Source of the DNA: Bacillus sp. M6-12
GTDB taxonomy: Bacteria; Bacillota; Bacilli; Bacillales; DSM-1321
Direction of reading: 5' to 3'
Length of the DNA: 64,000 nucleotides
Assembly: GCF_002860285.1 (NCBI RefSeq)
Contig: NZ_PGVF01000006.1
Span: 124,001-188,000 of the forward strand
How positions within the stretch are numbered: position 1 is the stretch's first letter; every line of letters starts with the position of its first letter. The notes below the pieces were generated by a model, which made no database searches, had not been told where the DNA came from, and saw nothing but the letters and a program-made list of their open reading frames with translations. This document shows, in pieces, positions 45,369 through 54,767 of this stretch. Made by a program: the position numbers and the translations under genes.

Positions 45369-47876
45369 TTGAAAAGATTTACAAAAAGTGTTGCATTTGT
45401 ATTAAGTTTTTTTGTTGCCGTACTGTTATTTGAAAGCTCGGTGCTGGCCGCGCCCATTAATTTGACACCTGGTGTCCAATTAAATAAGACAAAGCCCATT
45501 GTCGCAAATAAAACACAATCGGTAAACATATTGAATGTTAATTTGAATGATCCCTATACTACCATTGACCTCGGTGTTGCGTCACCCCTTACAAAATTAA
45601 CTGCACTTACGAATCTGGCAAAGCAGCATACATATGAAAAGCATCATGTGGTCGGTGCTGTGAATGCTTCCTTTTTTCATTTTGACACAGGCAACCCGTC
45701 GTTCCTGCTAGCCAAAAATAATCAGATTATGAATTTAGGTACCGGGGCTGAAGCGGAAACAGGCTTTATGCATGTACCGGCTGCCTTTGGAATAAGTGAA
45801 AAGGGACTAGGATTGATAGACAGATATAATCTGAATATTTCAATCACCCATCACAATCAGACCTATAATTTAAGCGGTGTCAATAGAAACCGTGAAGCAG
45901 ATGAAAGCATCTTATATACCTCAACCTGGCGTTATGATCATACGAGAACCAATCCAACTGGTATGGAGGTAGTGGTAAAAGACCTTTCAAAAAACATAAA
46001 TTCACCGGTAGGGTTTGGTGAATCAGTTGAAGGGAAGGTTGCAGCAATCAGGCCCTATGGACAGACGACAAGCGCAACAATCCCTCCGGACGGCTATGTT
46101 GTTTCTGCAGCCGGATTATCTGTAGACCAAATCAGAGCCCTGAAGATTGGCGATCCTATTTCGTTAAAAGTAGATGTGGATACTAAATGGAAGAATGCTA
46201 AGTTTATTCTCGCGAGTGGTCCACTATTGGTTCAGGGCGGAAAAACAAATATGACCATTGATCCGGCCAGCCCGCGCGCAACTGCGAGAACTGCCAGGAC
46301 AGCGGTTGCCACTGATTCAACCGGCAGCAAGGTGTTTATGGTAACAGTCGACATTAAATCAGGAATTAGCGGCGGCATGACCATGAAGGAGTTTGCAGAT
46401 CATCTTGTAAAACTCGGTGCTTATCAGGCAATCAACCTGGATGGCGGCGGATCTACTACCATGGCAGCAAGAATACCTGGGGACCGCTATGCTTCATTAG
46501 TGAATATGCCATCTGAAGGAACGCAGCGATCAATTTCAGCTATTTTAGAAGCAGTAAGCACGGCGCCATATGGGGCACCTGTTAAAATTTCTGCGAGGAA
46601 GACAACGGAAGGGAATATAATCCTTGGTTCTTCAGCTGAATTTGAAGTTACATCCGCACTCGACAGCTACAATAACCTGCTGCCAATCAACAGTCAAAAT
46701 ATAACTCTTACAGCTGACAGCAGCATTGGAAGAATAGAAGGTAATCAGTTTATTGCAGAGAAGGCGGGCACTGGAAATGTAATCGTTAAGTACGGAAATG
46801 CTCAAGCGGCAGTTCCGGTTACGGTTACCTCATCAGTTGCACGGTTAACAGCTTCTCCTTCACCTTTGTATATTGGAAAAGGCAAAAGCCAGAAGATTAC
46901 TGTGAATGCCTATGATGCAAGCGGGAAGAGTCTGGCCATTGATCAGAATTTAATTAATTGGAGCGTAACAGGCAGCATAGGTACCATTCAGAATGGCATT
47001 TTCACTGCATCTGCTGCAGACGGCACGGGAGCATTGACAGCTGAATTTGGCGGCAAAAAGGTTTCTGTTCCTGTTACAGTGAGCGACAAGCCAGTTACGA
47101 TTCAATCTCTGGATTCAACTGGAGGCTGGAAGACCGAAAGCACAAGATCGAAAACAAGTTTATCTGTTATTCAGAATGGTACCCAAAAGGAGGGAGCCGG
47201 TGCTTTTCAGTTAGGCTATGATTTTACAGGAACAAGCACTGGGACCTCGGCCTCGTATTTGGTTGCACCCAATCGAATAGCGGTACCAGGCCAGCCTGTT
47301 AAAATCGGTGTGTGGGTACATGGTGATGGCAAAAAGCACTGGCTGAGAGGGAAACTGTTTGATGCTGCAGGAAAAGCAGTGACAGTAGACTTTACAAGTC
47401 CGGGCGGTTTGAACTGGTATGGCTGGAAATACGTTGAAGCCGCAGTACCATCGACTGTCACATATCCACTATCATTGGAGAGAGTGTATATTGCTGAAAC
47501 GGCTGATGCAAACAAAACTAAAGGGTCTATTTATCTGGACCGGCTGCAGGCTATTTACACGGCTGATCACTCCGAACGGTATTTTACAGCTTCCAATCCT
47601 CCGGCAGTAGCAGCATCGAAGGAATGGACAGTAAAATTTAATATGGAAATGAATAAAGCATCTCTTAACACCTCAACTGTATATGTCGAGGATGAAGCTG
47701 GCAAACGCCAGCCGGTTAGTGTTAGTGCTACGAGTGACTTAAAAGCCGTAAAAGTAAGCGCCCCTGCAGAAGGCTATGAAGCAGGCAACTATCAATTAGT
47801 AATTACAAGACATGTTACATCTTCAAAAGGAAAGCCAATGACAAAGGATGTTTATAAAGTCTTTACGGTCAAATAG
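45369..47876 (+). CDS. Secreted phosphodiester glycosidase (NAGPA family) with Ig-like domains
   Basis: 835 residues from TTG 45369; GAAAGG lies about 11 bases upstream, a weak site. Signal peptide about 1-28. The NAGPA/DUF2233 domain (about 45-400) shows GAVNASFFHFDTG and INLDGGGSTTMA, the conserved catalytic region of exopolysaccharide phosphodiester N-acetylglucosaminidases. Two Big-type Ig-like modules follow (about 405-580), then a beta-jelly-roll-like part (about 580-740) and a final SbsA-type Ig-like domain with WTVKFNMEMNKASL. It probably removes GlcNAc-1-phosphate-type groups from a wall or spore glycan. The anchoring mode is not obvious. Confidence 0.85.
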   Translation: MKRFTKSVAFVLSFFVAVLLFESSVLAAPINLTPGVQLNKTKPIVANKTQSVNILNVNLNDPYTTIDLGVASPLTKLTALTNLAKQHTYEKHHVVGAVNASFFHFDTGNPSFLLAKNNQIMNLGTGAEAETGFMHVPAAFGISEKGLGLIDRYNLNISITHHNQTYNLSGVNRNREADESILYTSTWRYDHTRTNPTGMEVVVKDLSKNINSPVGFGESVEGKVAAIRPYGQTTSATIPPDGYVVSAAGLSVDQIRALKIGDPISLKVDVDTKWKNAKFILASGPLLVQGGKTNMTIDPASPRATARTARTAVATDSTGSKVFMVTVDIKSGISGGMTMKEFADHLVKLGAYQAINLDGGGSTTMAARIPGDRYASLVNMPSEGTQRSISAILEAVSTAPYGAPVKISARKTTEGNIILGSSAEFEVTSALDSYNNLLPINSQNITLTADSSIGRIEGNQFIAEKAGTGNVIVKYGNAQAAVPVTVTSSVARLTASPSPLYIGKGKSQKITVNAYDASGKSLAIDQNLINWSVTGSIGTIQNGIFTASAADGTGALTAEFGGKKVSVPVTVSDKPVTIQSLDSTGGWKTESTRSKTSLSVIQNGTQKEGAGAFQLGYDFTGTSTGTSASYLVAPNRIAVPGQPVKIGVWVHGDGKKHWLRGKLFDAAGKAVTVDFTSPGGLNWYGWKYVEAAVPSTVTYPLSLERVYIAETADANKTKGSIYLDRLQAIYTADHSERYFTASNPPAVAASKEWTVKFNMEMNKASLNTSTVYVEDEAGKRQPVSVSATSDLKAVKVSAPAEGYEAGNYQLVITRHVTSSKGKPMTKDVYKVFTVK

Positions 47877-47889
47877 TAAAGCAATACGT

Positions 47890-47922
47890 AAAAGCCCTTA
47901 TCCTGTTGGATAAGGGCTTTTT
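47890..47922. terminator. Bidirectional terminator between glycosidase and slaP
   Basis: AAAAGCCCTTATCC / GGATAAGGGCTTTT perfect stem with A and T runs. Confidence 0.93.
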
Positions 47923-47936
47923 AATATATTTTATCT

Positions 47937-48824
47937 TTACTGTACAGGAGCTACTCTCCACTTTGATAAGTCAAACGACTCTTCGAGAAGCAGGGTTTTA
48001 GGGAAGATAAATGTCCACGGCTTGGTTGAGTTGGCTTTCACTTCAAGGTTGTCTAAGGTAAAGCTGCCTTTAGCAATTGGTTTGGCGGAAGCATCATACA
48101 CTTCCAAGGGCAGCTGTTGAATATTGATATTTCTGTCGTTGCCATTTCTAATAAGTACAGTTATATGCAGGTCGCCATTTTCAGCAGCGAGAGCACGCAA
48201 TCCCATGAAGTTGATTTCACCGTCTTTTGGAGGCTCAAGGCTGTCTACAAGCTGCTGGAGCTTTGCTTTATCATCCTCGGGCAGGCTTTCTTGCCAGGAT
48301 TGATCCAAATCCAGTCTGTGCTTTTGCTTTAACTGAAACGCCAGCGTCCACCCTTGAGTGGAGAAGCTGGTTGAAAGCAATGTATCAGAAGGAAAGTGGA
48401 ACATCCATGGACGGCTGCTTTTAGCTGGGATTTCGCCTAGCTCAGCCAGATTGAATGTATGTCTGGCAAGAGGGCTTTGATTTTCATCCAACAACAGTAG
48501 CTGAACATCCTTCATGTTAATAGCTTTATTTAAGCTGTTCCGTACAAAAGCGATAACAGCCACACCATTGTCTTCCGGCCGTAATTCAATACCGGAGAGG
48601 GAGATTTGATTTGGTTTTAATGGCGGCAGTTCATTATTTAAAAATCGGTATACATACTGCTGCTCACTAGGAATATCCCACTCGGGATGCAGGGAAAGCT
48701 CAGTATATATTTCCTCGTCTTTAATATCTTCCGATTCATTTAGAAGCTCTTCAGATGAAATCGTACTATCGTTTCCTTCTTTTTTTATCTTCTCTTTATT
48801 CTTTCTGCGAAATATAGACAGCAT
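47937..48824 (-). CDS. slaP: Accessory Sec system S-layer assembly protein
   Basis: 295 residues; ATG with GAGAGGAG 7 bases upstream. No signal peptide; the N-terminus is very basic (FRRKNKEKIKK) then acidic. Two copies of the SLAP domain are visible (about 75-165 and 200-293), each with SLSGIELRPEDNGV or NFMGLRALAAENGD at the start and KPWTFIFP or RPWMFHFP near the end. In Bacillus anthracis SlaP works with SecA2 in export of S-layer proteins. It follows secA2 by 16 bases on the same strand, so the two are one operon. Confidence 0.92.
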   Translation of the reverse strand: MLSIFRRKNKEKIKKEGNDSTISSEELLNESEDIKDEEIYTELSLHPEWDIPSEQQYVYRFLNNELPPLKPNQISLSGIELRPEDNGVAVIAFVRNSLNKAINMKDVQLLLLDENQSPLARHTFNLAELGEIPAKSSRPWMFHFPSDTLLSTSFSTQGWTLAFQLKQKHRLDLDQSWQESLPEDDKAKLQQLVDSLEPPKDGEINFMGLRALAAENGDLHITVLIRNGNDRNINIQQLPLEVYDASAKPIAKGSFTLDNLEVKANSTKPWTFIFPKTLLLEESFDLSKWRVAPVQ

Positions 48825-48840
48825 GCTGCAGCTCCTCTCA

Positions 48841-51198
48841 TTACATGTCGTTTGAATATGATCTTACCAGTCGGGCTGTTTGTACTGTGATATCTTTTTC
48901 TATCTTTCGGAATGCAATTGTAAACAGCTCTAAGCCCTCTCGTTGATAAAGCCTCATTGGATCTTCCTGCTGGTATTGCCTTAAGCCAATTCCTTCTTTA
49001 AGCCGTGCCATATTTTCAAGGTGATGTACCCAGTGGGTATCTATTACAGCCGTCATCACATATTTAAGTGAACTTTGCAGGTCATCATTACCAGCTTGCT
49101 GTTCCAGATCGGCTAGGTAATTTTGTAAAACAGAATGAACTTCATTTTCAATGATCTTCAGGTTTTCCGTTTCGTTTATAATGTCGACGCTATGGCCTGG
49201 CATCAGCTCACTCAGCTGAGCTTTAAGCTGATTTATTGCCCATTCCTCGGGGTCCTTTTCCTCCGGACATGCAGTATTAATAGCTTCGTCCACTGAGGAA
49301 GAGATCATCGGCATAGCTAGTGAAAGAACGTCATTCTCCTCAAGGACATTATTCCGAAGCTTGTAGATAATTCCGCGCTGTTCGTTGATCACATCATCCA
49401 GCTTCAGGTTATATTCCCTCATGGAATAATTGGCACCTTCTACAATCCTTTGGACTCTATCAACAAACTCATCAATTTTGCTATAGCTTACAAGTCCATT
49501 ATCTGCATACTGCAGTCTCTTGCTCATTTTTTCCAAATCTTCTTTGGCAAACCGGCGGAACATATCATCTTCCAATGAAATGAAGAACTGGGAAGATCCC
49601 GGATCGCCTTGTCGGCCTGACCTCCCGCGAAGCTGATTATCGACCCGGCGGCTTTCATGCTTTTCGGTTCCAATCACATGAAGGCCGCCAAGTTCGGCCA
49701 CGCCTTCTCCTAGTAAAATATCTGTTCCGCGTCCTGCCATATTCGTTGCTATGGTAATGTGTCCGCGTTGGCCAGCCAGTGAAATTAACTCAACTTCCAG
49801 TTCTACACTTTTAGCGTTCAAAATTTCATAGGATAAATTTTTCTCATCAAGGTATTCCGCAACTTTTTCAGATTGCAGAATCGACGTGGTTCCCACTAAT
49901 ACAGGCTGTCCTGTCGAATGCCTTTTTTCAACTTCTTCCGCTACAGCTGTATATTTATCGTTTACGGTTTTAAAAATGAGGTCAGGCATATCCACCCTGA
50001 TTTTTTCTTTGTTAGTAGGGATTTGGATAACATCCATTCCGTACACCAGCTGAAATTCCTTTTCCTCAGTCTTAGCTGTTCCAGTCATTCCGGAGAGTGT
50101 CGGATACATTCGAAAATAGTTTTGGATAGTAATAGAGGCCTGGGTTTTATTCTCATCTGTAATTTCCAGGCTTTCCTTTGCCTCAATAGCCTGATGAAGG
50201 CCATCACTCAGGCTTCGTCCTTCCATAATTCTTCCCGTAAACATGTCAACTAGCAGAATTTTGCCGTCTTTTACGATATAATCAACATCCCGCTTAAACA
50301 TAACATGGGCCCGTACAGCCTGGATGACATAATGGTAAAGTGTCTGGTGTTCCAGCTCATAAAGGTTTTCAACACCAAACGCTTTTTCCACCTTTTCAAT
50401 TCCTTCGTCTGTCAGGCTTGTGGCTTTTGTTTCGTCATCATATGAATAATCAGTATCCTTCTCAAAACGCTTTGCAAGCCGGGCCGCTATATAATGCAGA
50501 TCAGCGCTCGATTGCATTTTGCCGGCAATAATAAGCGGTGTTTTAGCTTCATCTATCAGCACGCTATCCACTTCGTCAATGATGGCAAAATGATATGGTC
50601 TTTGTACCTTTTCCTCATTGCTCCTTGCCATATTGTCCCTTAAATAATCAAAACCAAATTCTGTCCCGACGCCATATGTAATGTCAGCCAGGTACGCATC
50701 CTTCTTTTCATCCGGCTGCATGAGCGGAATGTTTAAACCCACGGTCAGACCAAGAAATTCATGTATCTGGCCAATGATATTACGGTCACGGTTTGCCAGG
50801 TAATCATTAACTGTAATTACATGGACACCCTTGCCTTCCAGGGCACGTAAATAGCTCGGCAAAGAGGCCACAAGGGTCTTTCCTTCCCCGGTCGCCATTT
50901 CTGATATATTTCCCTCGGATAAAACAAGGCCCCCGATTAGCTGGACATCAAAGTGTCTCATGCCGAGGACCCGCTTGGAAGCTTCGCGAACAACAGCGAA
51001 TGCGTCGTTGCGGATATCCTGAACAGTTTTTCCGCTGTTTAAATCTTCCTTGAAGAAAACGGTCATATTTTTAAGTTGGTCATCCGTATATGTTTCATAT
51101 TTAGATTCGAGTGAGTTAATTGCTTCTACTTCCCGATAGTATTTTTTTAACCTTTTCTGGTTGCTGTCTCCAAATGTATTTTTGAGAAACGATAACAT
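48841..51198 (-). CDS. secA2: Accessory preprotein translocase ATPase SecA2
   Basis: 785 residues; ATG with AAGGAGCG upstream. All SecA hallmarks are present: Walker A GEGKT (104-108), DEVD (207-210), MFTGRIMEGR, SGMTGTAKTEEKEF and NMAGRGTDI with LRGRSGRQGDPG. It lacks the Cys-rich C-terminal zinc segment of the housekeeping SecA (about 840 residues) and ends soon after the helical scaffold, as SecA2 proteins do (about 788 in Bacillus anthracis). It drives export of a subset of proteins, here most likely the S-layer proteins encoded upstream. First gene of secA2-slaP. Confidence 0.95.
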   Translation of the reverse strand: MLSFLKNTFGDSNQKRLKKYYREVEAINSLESKYETYTDDQLKNMTVFFKEDLNSGKTVQDIRNDAFAVVREASKRVLGMRHFDVQLIGGLVLSEGNISEMATGEGKTLVASLPSYLRALEGKGVHVITVNDYLANRDRNIIGQIHEFLGLTVGLNIPLMQPDEKKDAYLADITYGVGTEFGFDYLRDNMARSNEEKVQRPYHFAIIDEVDSVLIDEAKTPLIIAGKMQSSADLHYIAARLAKRFEKDTDYSYDDETKATSLTDEGIEKVEKAFGVENLYELEHQTLYHYVIQAVRAHVMFKRDVDYIVKDGKILLVDMFTGRIMEGRSLSDGLHQAIEAKESLEITDENKTQASITIQNYFRMYPTLSGMTGTAKTEEKEFQLVYGMDVIQIPTNKEKIRVDMPDLIFKTVNDKYTAVAEEVEKRHSTGQPVLVGTTSILQSEKVAEYLDEKNLSYEILNAKSVELEVELISLAGQRGHITIATNMAGRGTDILLGEGVAELGGLHVIGTEKHESRRVDNQLRGRSGRQGDPGSSQFFISLEDDMFRRFAKEDLEKMSKRLQYADNGLVSYSKIDEFVDRVQRIVEGANYSMREYNLKLDDVINEQRGIIYKLRNNVLEENDVLSLAMPMISSSVDEAINTACPEEKDPEEWAINQLKAQLSELMPGHSVDIINETENLKIIENEVHSVLQNYLADLEQQAGNDDLQSSLKYVMTAVIDTHWVHHLENMARLKEGIGLRQYQQEDPMRLYQREGLELFTIAFRKIEKDITVQTARLVRSYSNDM

Positions 51199-51368
51199 GA
51201 ATTAAACGCTCCTTAATGGCTTTCGCATTATTTCTATCATTATAATATCTTACCAAAACTACTGTTTATTTACTATACTTTGGAGAACTAGAAAAATATG
51301 TAACATATGAAGGGGTTAATGAGTCTTAATAAGCGGGTATATTTTCATGAGTTAGGAGTTGAAAGTAA

Positions 51369-51443
51369 ATGGGTAATAATAATTTAAGTGAATTAGGAAA
51401 AAATAGTTTGAAAGAGTGTGATGTTTTAAGTAAAATAAGCTAG
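51369..51443 (+). CDS. Possible 24-residue micro-ORF
   Basis: ATG 51369 is preceded by TAGGAG about 10 bases upstream and reads 24 codons to TAG 51441. It has no recognisable features. It lies in the 431-base divergent gap between secA2 and tagO, which otherwise shows only AT-rich DNA. Confidence 0.15.
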   Translation: MGNNNLSELGKNSLKECDVLSKIS

Positions 51444-51629
51444 GTGATAAAGAAATTATGGGCTGCCATATTTATCTGTGCAGTTCATTTAAACTTGGTA
51501 AAAGAACTTTGATGCCGACGCCACGGTTTATGTCCCTTACAGGATTGGCCCAAAAACTGGGATGCTTGAATTGTTTTACCTAACTACTCTATACGAAATC
51601 TGGTTATGATAATTCTTAGGAGGTACTTC

Positions 51630-52679
51630 ATGGTTTACCTTACCTTGTTAATATGTTTTATTGCATCAATAATTATTACACCAATCGTAAAAAAATTCGC
51701 CCTAAAAATCGGAGCTACTGACACGCCTAACCAACGTAAGGTACACCAAAAAATTATGCCGAGACTGGGCGGACTTGCCATATATATCAGTTTTATAATC
51801 GGGATCCTGATTTTAAACCCTTATAACGAGAGCATTATTCCCATCCTGATCGGAAGTGTTATCATCATTGTTACAGGAGTATTGGATGACCTTTTCGAAC
51901 TCTCTGCCAAAATTAAGCTGTTGGGACAGGTCGCCGCCGCACTGGTGGTTGTTGTTGCTGGCGGAGTACAGGTTGATTACATCAACCTTCCATTTAATGG
52001 TGAGATCCATTTTGGTATTTTCAGTATACCGCTGACGATAATTTGGATTGTAGGAGTAACAAATGCAATAAACCTGATTGACGGGTTGGATGGCCTTGCT
52101 GCCGGAGTTTCATCCATCGCGCTTATAACAATTTCCGCGATGGCGTTCCTAAAAGGGGAAGTATTCGTTTTAAGTGTCGCACTAATTGTACTTGGAAGCA
52201 CATTAGGTTTCCTTGTCTATAATTTCCATCCCGCGAAAATTTTTATGGGTGATACAGGAGCATTGTTCCTTGGTTATATTATTGCCGTGTTATCACTGCT
52301 TGGATTTAAAAGTACAACGATGATTTCACTGATTGTACCAGTTATTATTCTCGGTGTTCCAATTTCTGATACATTCTTTGCGATTATTCGCCGTATTGTT
52401 CACAAAAAGCCTTTAGGTGCTCCTGATAAATCTCACTTGCATCACTGCTTGTTAAGAGCAGGCTTCTCCCATAGACAAACGGTATTGCTAATTTACGCAA
52501 TTGCTGCTTTGTTTGGTGTAGCAGCTGTAATATTCTCAATGGCAACCATCTGGGGGGCCATGATCATAATTGGTGTTTTGGTGTTAATTATTGAAGTAAC
52601 TGTTGAAAAAATCGGTCTTGTCAGTAAGGAATACCAACCGCTCCTGAGGCTGTTGAATGGAAAAAATGAAAATAACTAA
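51630..52679 (+). CDS. tagO: Undecaprenyl-phosphate GlcNAc-1-phosphate transferase
   Basis: 349 residues from ATG 51630, with TTAGGAGGT 7 bases upstream; the frame reaching 51606 runs through the site. About ten membrane helices. MraY/WecA-family motifs: KVHQKIMPRLGG, DDLFELSAKIKLLGQ, NAINLIDGLDGLAAG (catalytic Asp region), FMGDTGALFLGY and a HLHHCLLRAGFSH cytoplasmic loop. It links GlcNAc-1-P to undecaprenyl phosphate, the first step of teichoic acid and secondary wall polysaccharide synthesis, and thus makes the anchor on which SLH proteins depend. Confidence 0.95.
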   Translation: MVYLTLLICFIASIIITPIVKKFALKIGATDTPNQRKVHQKIMPRLGGLAIYISFIIGILILNPYNESIIPILIGSVIIIVTGVLDDLFELSAKIKLLGQVAAALVVVVAGGVQVDYINLPFNGEIHFGIFSIPLTIIWIVGVTNAINLIDGLDGLAAGVSSIALITISAMAFLKGEVFVLSVALIVLGSTLGFLVYNFHPAKIFMGDTGALFLGYIIAVLSLLGFKSTTMISLIVPVIILGVPISDTFFAIIRRIVHKKPLGAPDKSHLHHCLLRAGFSHRQTVLLIYAIAALFGVAAVIFSMATIWGAMIIIGVLVLIIEVTVEKIGLVSKEYQPLLRLLNGKNENN

Positions 52680-52687
52680 AACTTATT

Positions 52688-52729
52688 AAAGAGGGTTTCC
52701 AAAAGTAAACTTTTGGAAACCCTCTTTTT
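52688..52729 (+). terminator. Terminator of tagO
   Basis: Perfect 19-bp stem (52688-52706 with 52709-52727), two-base loop, T5. Confidence 0.93.
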
Positions 52730-52770
52730 CAGTTTTTCCTGCAAACGTCAAATTTCAGTTGGCGGAAGAA

Positions 52771-52982
52771 ACCGTGACTAAAATAGGAATACCGTGAGAG
52801 TGAGTACTAATCCCGTGAAAAAGCAGCTTCATTCGGTGAGAATGGGGAATAATCCAGTGAAAAAGGGCTCCAATCCCGCGAAAGTCAAATTTCGCATGGA
52901 AAAGAAACGGTGCCTAAAATAGGAATACCGTGAGAATGGGGAATAATCCAGTGAAAAAAGGCTCCAATACCGCAAAAGTCAA
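52771..52982 (+). repeat. 21-base-period intergenic array, CCGTGA family
   Basis: GTGA-like cores at 52774, 52794, 52815, 52836, 52857 and 52878 (spacing 20, 21, 21, 21, 21) and, after a 32-base step, at 52910, 52930, 52951 and 52972 (20, 21, 21). Units read AATCCAGTGAAAAAGGGCTCC and similar. A 53-base block (52836-52888) recurs at 52930-52982 with three mismatches, so part of the array was copied recently. The rest of 52983-53260 shows nothing. Confidence 0.8.
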
Positions 52983-53260
52983 CCTTTTGTTGCGTAAAGA
53001 GATTTTATTCAAATGATCAATCTCCAGTCTGGCGGTTTTATAAACGACTGTTTTCGTATTCATTATTGTTGTGCGTACTAAACATAAAACCGTATGAATA
53101 TTGGTTTTGTGGCATTTTTTCGTTGTTACTAACAAGACGCTGTAGAATAAAGGTAATTGTAAAGTATTCGGTTCTGATATCAACAAAATTTTTGAAAAGA
53201 TTCTTAATTAAAATAAATCATTCTTTTGGAGTAAAACCGATTAAGAGGGGAAGGATAAAT

Positions 53261-53283
53261 AAAAAAAGCCCTTTAAAAAGGGC
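53261..53283 (-). terminator. Terminator of the first LCP gene
   Basis: GCCC/GGGC stem extended by A-T pairs, T7 on the minus strand. Confidence 0.75.
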
Positions 53284-53295
53284 AGCCTGATCTGA

Positions 53296-54333
53296 CTATT
53301 GAATTTGTTCTTCTTGCGCCAGGTCCTTTGAACTGTTTAAATTCAAATGTTCTTTAAGAATGGCTTTCGTCTCTTCAAGTTTTTCTTCATCCAGCTCATA
53401 ATAATACACACCATCTTTGCGGGAGTCTTTGCCGGCCAGCTGTAAGGTTTCGATGTTATTTGTGGATCCTGCCATTGCGTATCCCAGATAATCTTTCATC
53501 TCAGAGAAGGTTAAATTAGTCCTCATATTATCGCCGACCGCTTCCAGCACATCGGTATACTTTGAAATGGAGGTGACTGAAGAAGCTTTACCCATAATTG
53601 CTTGGATAACTTCCTGCTGGCGCTTGCCCCGTTCAAGGTCATTATCTTTTTTACGGGTTCTTGCAAAAGCCAGTGCTTCCCTACCGGTAAGTAATTGCCT
53701 GCCAGGCTCAAGGCGGATGGCATTGCGATTATCCTCCGTGTCCTTTTCTCTTATCACATATGGAACATCAACCTCAACACCATCTAAGGCATCAACCACA
53801 TCAATAAACGCATAGAAATTCATTCTTACATAATAATGGACTGGTATCCCTAAAAGCTCCTGAACAGTTTCAACGGTTGCACTTGGACCTCCTAAAGCAT
53901 GGGCATGATTTATTTTTGTATAGGTGTCATTGCTCGGAATATGTACATAGGAATCACGCGGAATACTTAAAAGCTTAACTGACTTTTGTTCCTCATTAAA
54001 CGTGGCCAGCATAAGCGCGTCTGATCGTGTTCCTTCCTCATAGTCCCGGGAATTGCTGTCGTCAACTCCGATGAACAGGATAGAAGTGTTGTTTGTGTCT
54101 GGTTTGACCTCAGTCTCCTTGCGTTCTTCAGAGATACTTCTGTCGGTGTTAACGTTGGTGTCAATCTCTTGATACGAATCCGCGACAACATCCTCTGCTT
54201 TGTTATATAAAAAAGTGCCATAAACGGTAGTAGACACTGTTAGCAGCAAGATTGGCGTTAAAAGCCAAAGCACTAGCTTCTTTTTCTTTTGCTTCTTTTT
54301 TATTACTCTGTTTGATTGTCTTGATTCAGACAT
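53296..54333 (-). CDS. LytR-CpsA-Psr family glycopolymer ligase, copy 1
   Basis: 345 residues from ATG 54333 (AGAGGGGA upstream); the frame to 54417 has no site. Cytoplasmic Lys-rich tail (KKKQKKKK), one membrane helix (about 24-44), then the LCP domain (about 90-300). Conserved residues include FIGVDDSNSRDYEEGTRSDA (the Asp and Arg that hold the polyprenyl pyrophosphate and metal), LLSIPRDSYV, INHAHALGG and FARTRKKDNDLERGKRQQEV. These enzymes attach teichoic acids or wall polysaccharides to peptidoglycan (TagT/TagU/TagV). With tagO next door it probably anchors the wall polymer. Confidence 0.92.
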   Translation of the reverse strand: MSESRQSNRVIKKKQKKKKLVLWLLTPILLLTVSTTVYGTFLYNKAEDVVADSYQEIDTNVNTDRSISEERKETEVKPDTNNTSILFIGVDDSNSRDYEEGTRSDALMLATFNEEQKSVKLLSIPRDSYVHIPSNDTYTKINHAHALGGPSATVETVQELLGIPVHYYVRMNFYAFIDVVDALDGVEVDVPYVIREKDTEDNRNAIRLEPGRQLLTGREALAFARTRKKDNDLERGKRQQEVIQAIMGKASSVTSISKYTDVLEAVGDNMRTNLTFSEMKDYLGYAMAGSTNNIETLQLAGKDSRKDGVYYYELDEEKLEETKAILKEHLNLNSSKDLAQEEQIQ

Positions 54334-54722
54334 AAATTTCCCCTCTTGAATCATAAATTTTTTATTTTGGCGAAAAAATAAGCGGATTCTATACTGTCTA
54401 TCCGCTAAAGGACACAAACTGAAGTTGGTGTAAGTGGTTTAAAGGATTCCAGCTTCTGATAATACAAGCTATATTTTACATTTATTTATTAAGAACGTAA
54501 AATAGAATTTCTTTTAAAACTATAAGATGCATACTAAAGAAATTTTTAAACTTTTTTCCCGGAAGTTAAGTTATTTTACTAACTTAATAAATTTGGATAG
54601 TTGGATAAAGTGAACACGATAACGTTGTCTTTTAGTAACAGCAGACGTTCACTTAAGGGAATTTAGCCATAATAAAGATCTAATTAATTCGTCCTAAACA
54701 CCAGTTAATTAACCGAATTGAA
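54334..54722 (-). other. Intergenic region between the two LCP genes
   Basis: 389 bases with no ORF; AT-rich with an unremarkable sequence. It must contain the promoter of LCP copy 1. I see nothing else. Confidence 0.4.
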
Positions 54723-54762
54723 AAAGAGGGCATCCCAATGTTTATTTTGGGATACCCTCTTT
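54723..54762 (-). terminator. Terminator of the second LCP gene
   Basis: AAAGAGGGCATCCCAA / TTGGGATACCCTCTTT stem with one mismatch. Confidence 0.9.
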
Positions 54763-54767
54763 ATTCT

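Noticed and set aside
52771-52982. CRISPR array
   Set aside because: The units are about 21 bases, degenerate and contiguous, without constant repeats separated by unique spacers, and no cas gene is nearby.
53066-53290. 74-residue plus-strand ORF after tagO
   Set aside because: Ends inside the terminator of the LCP gene and has no ribosome site.
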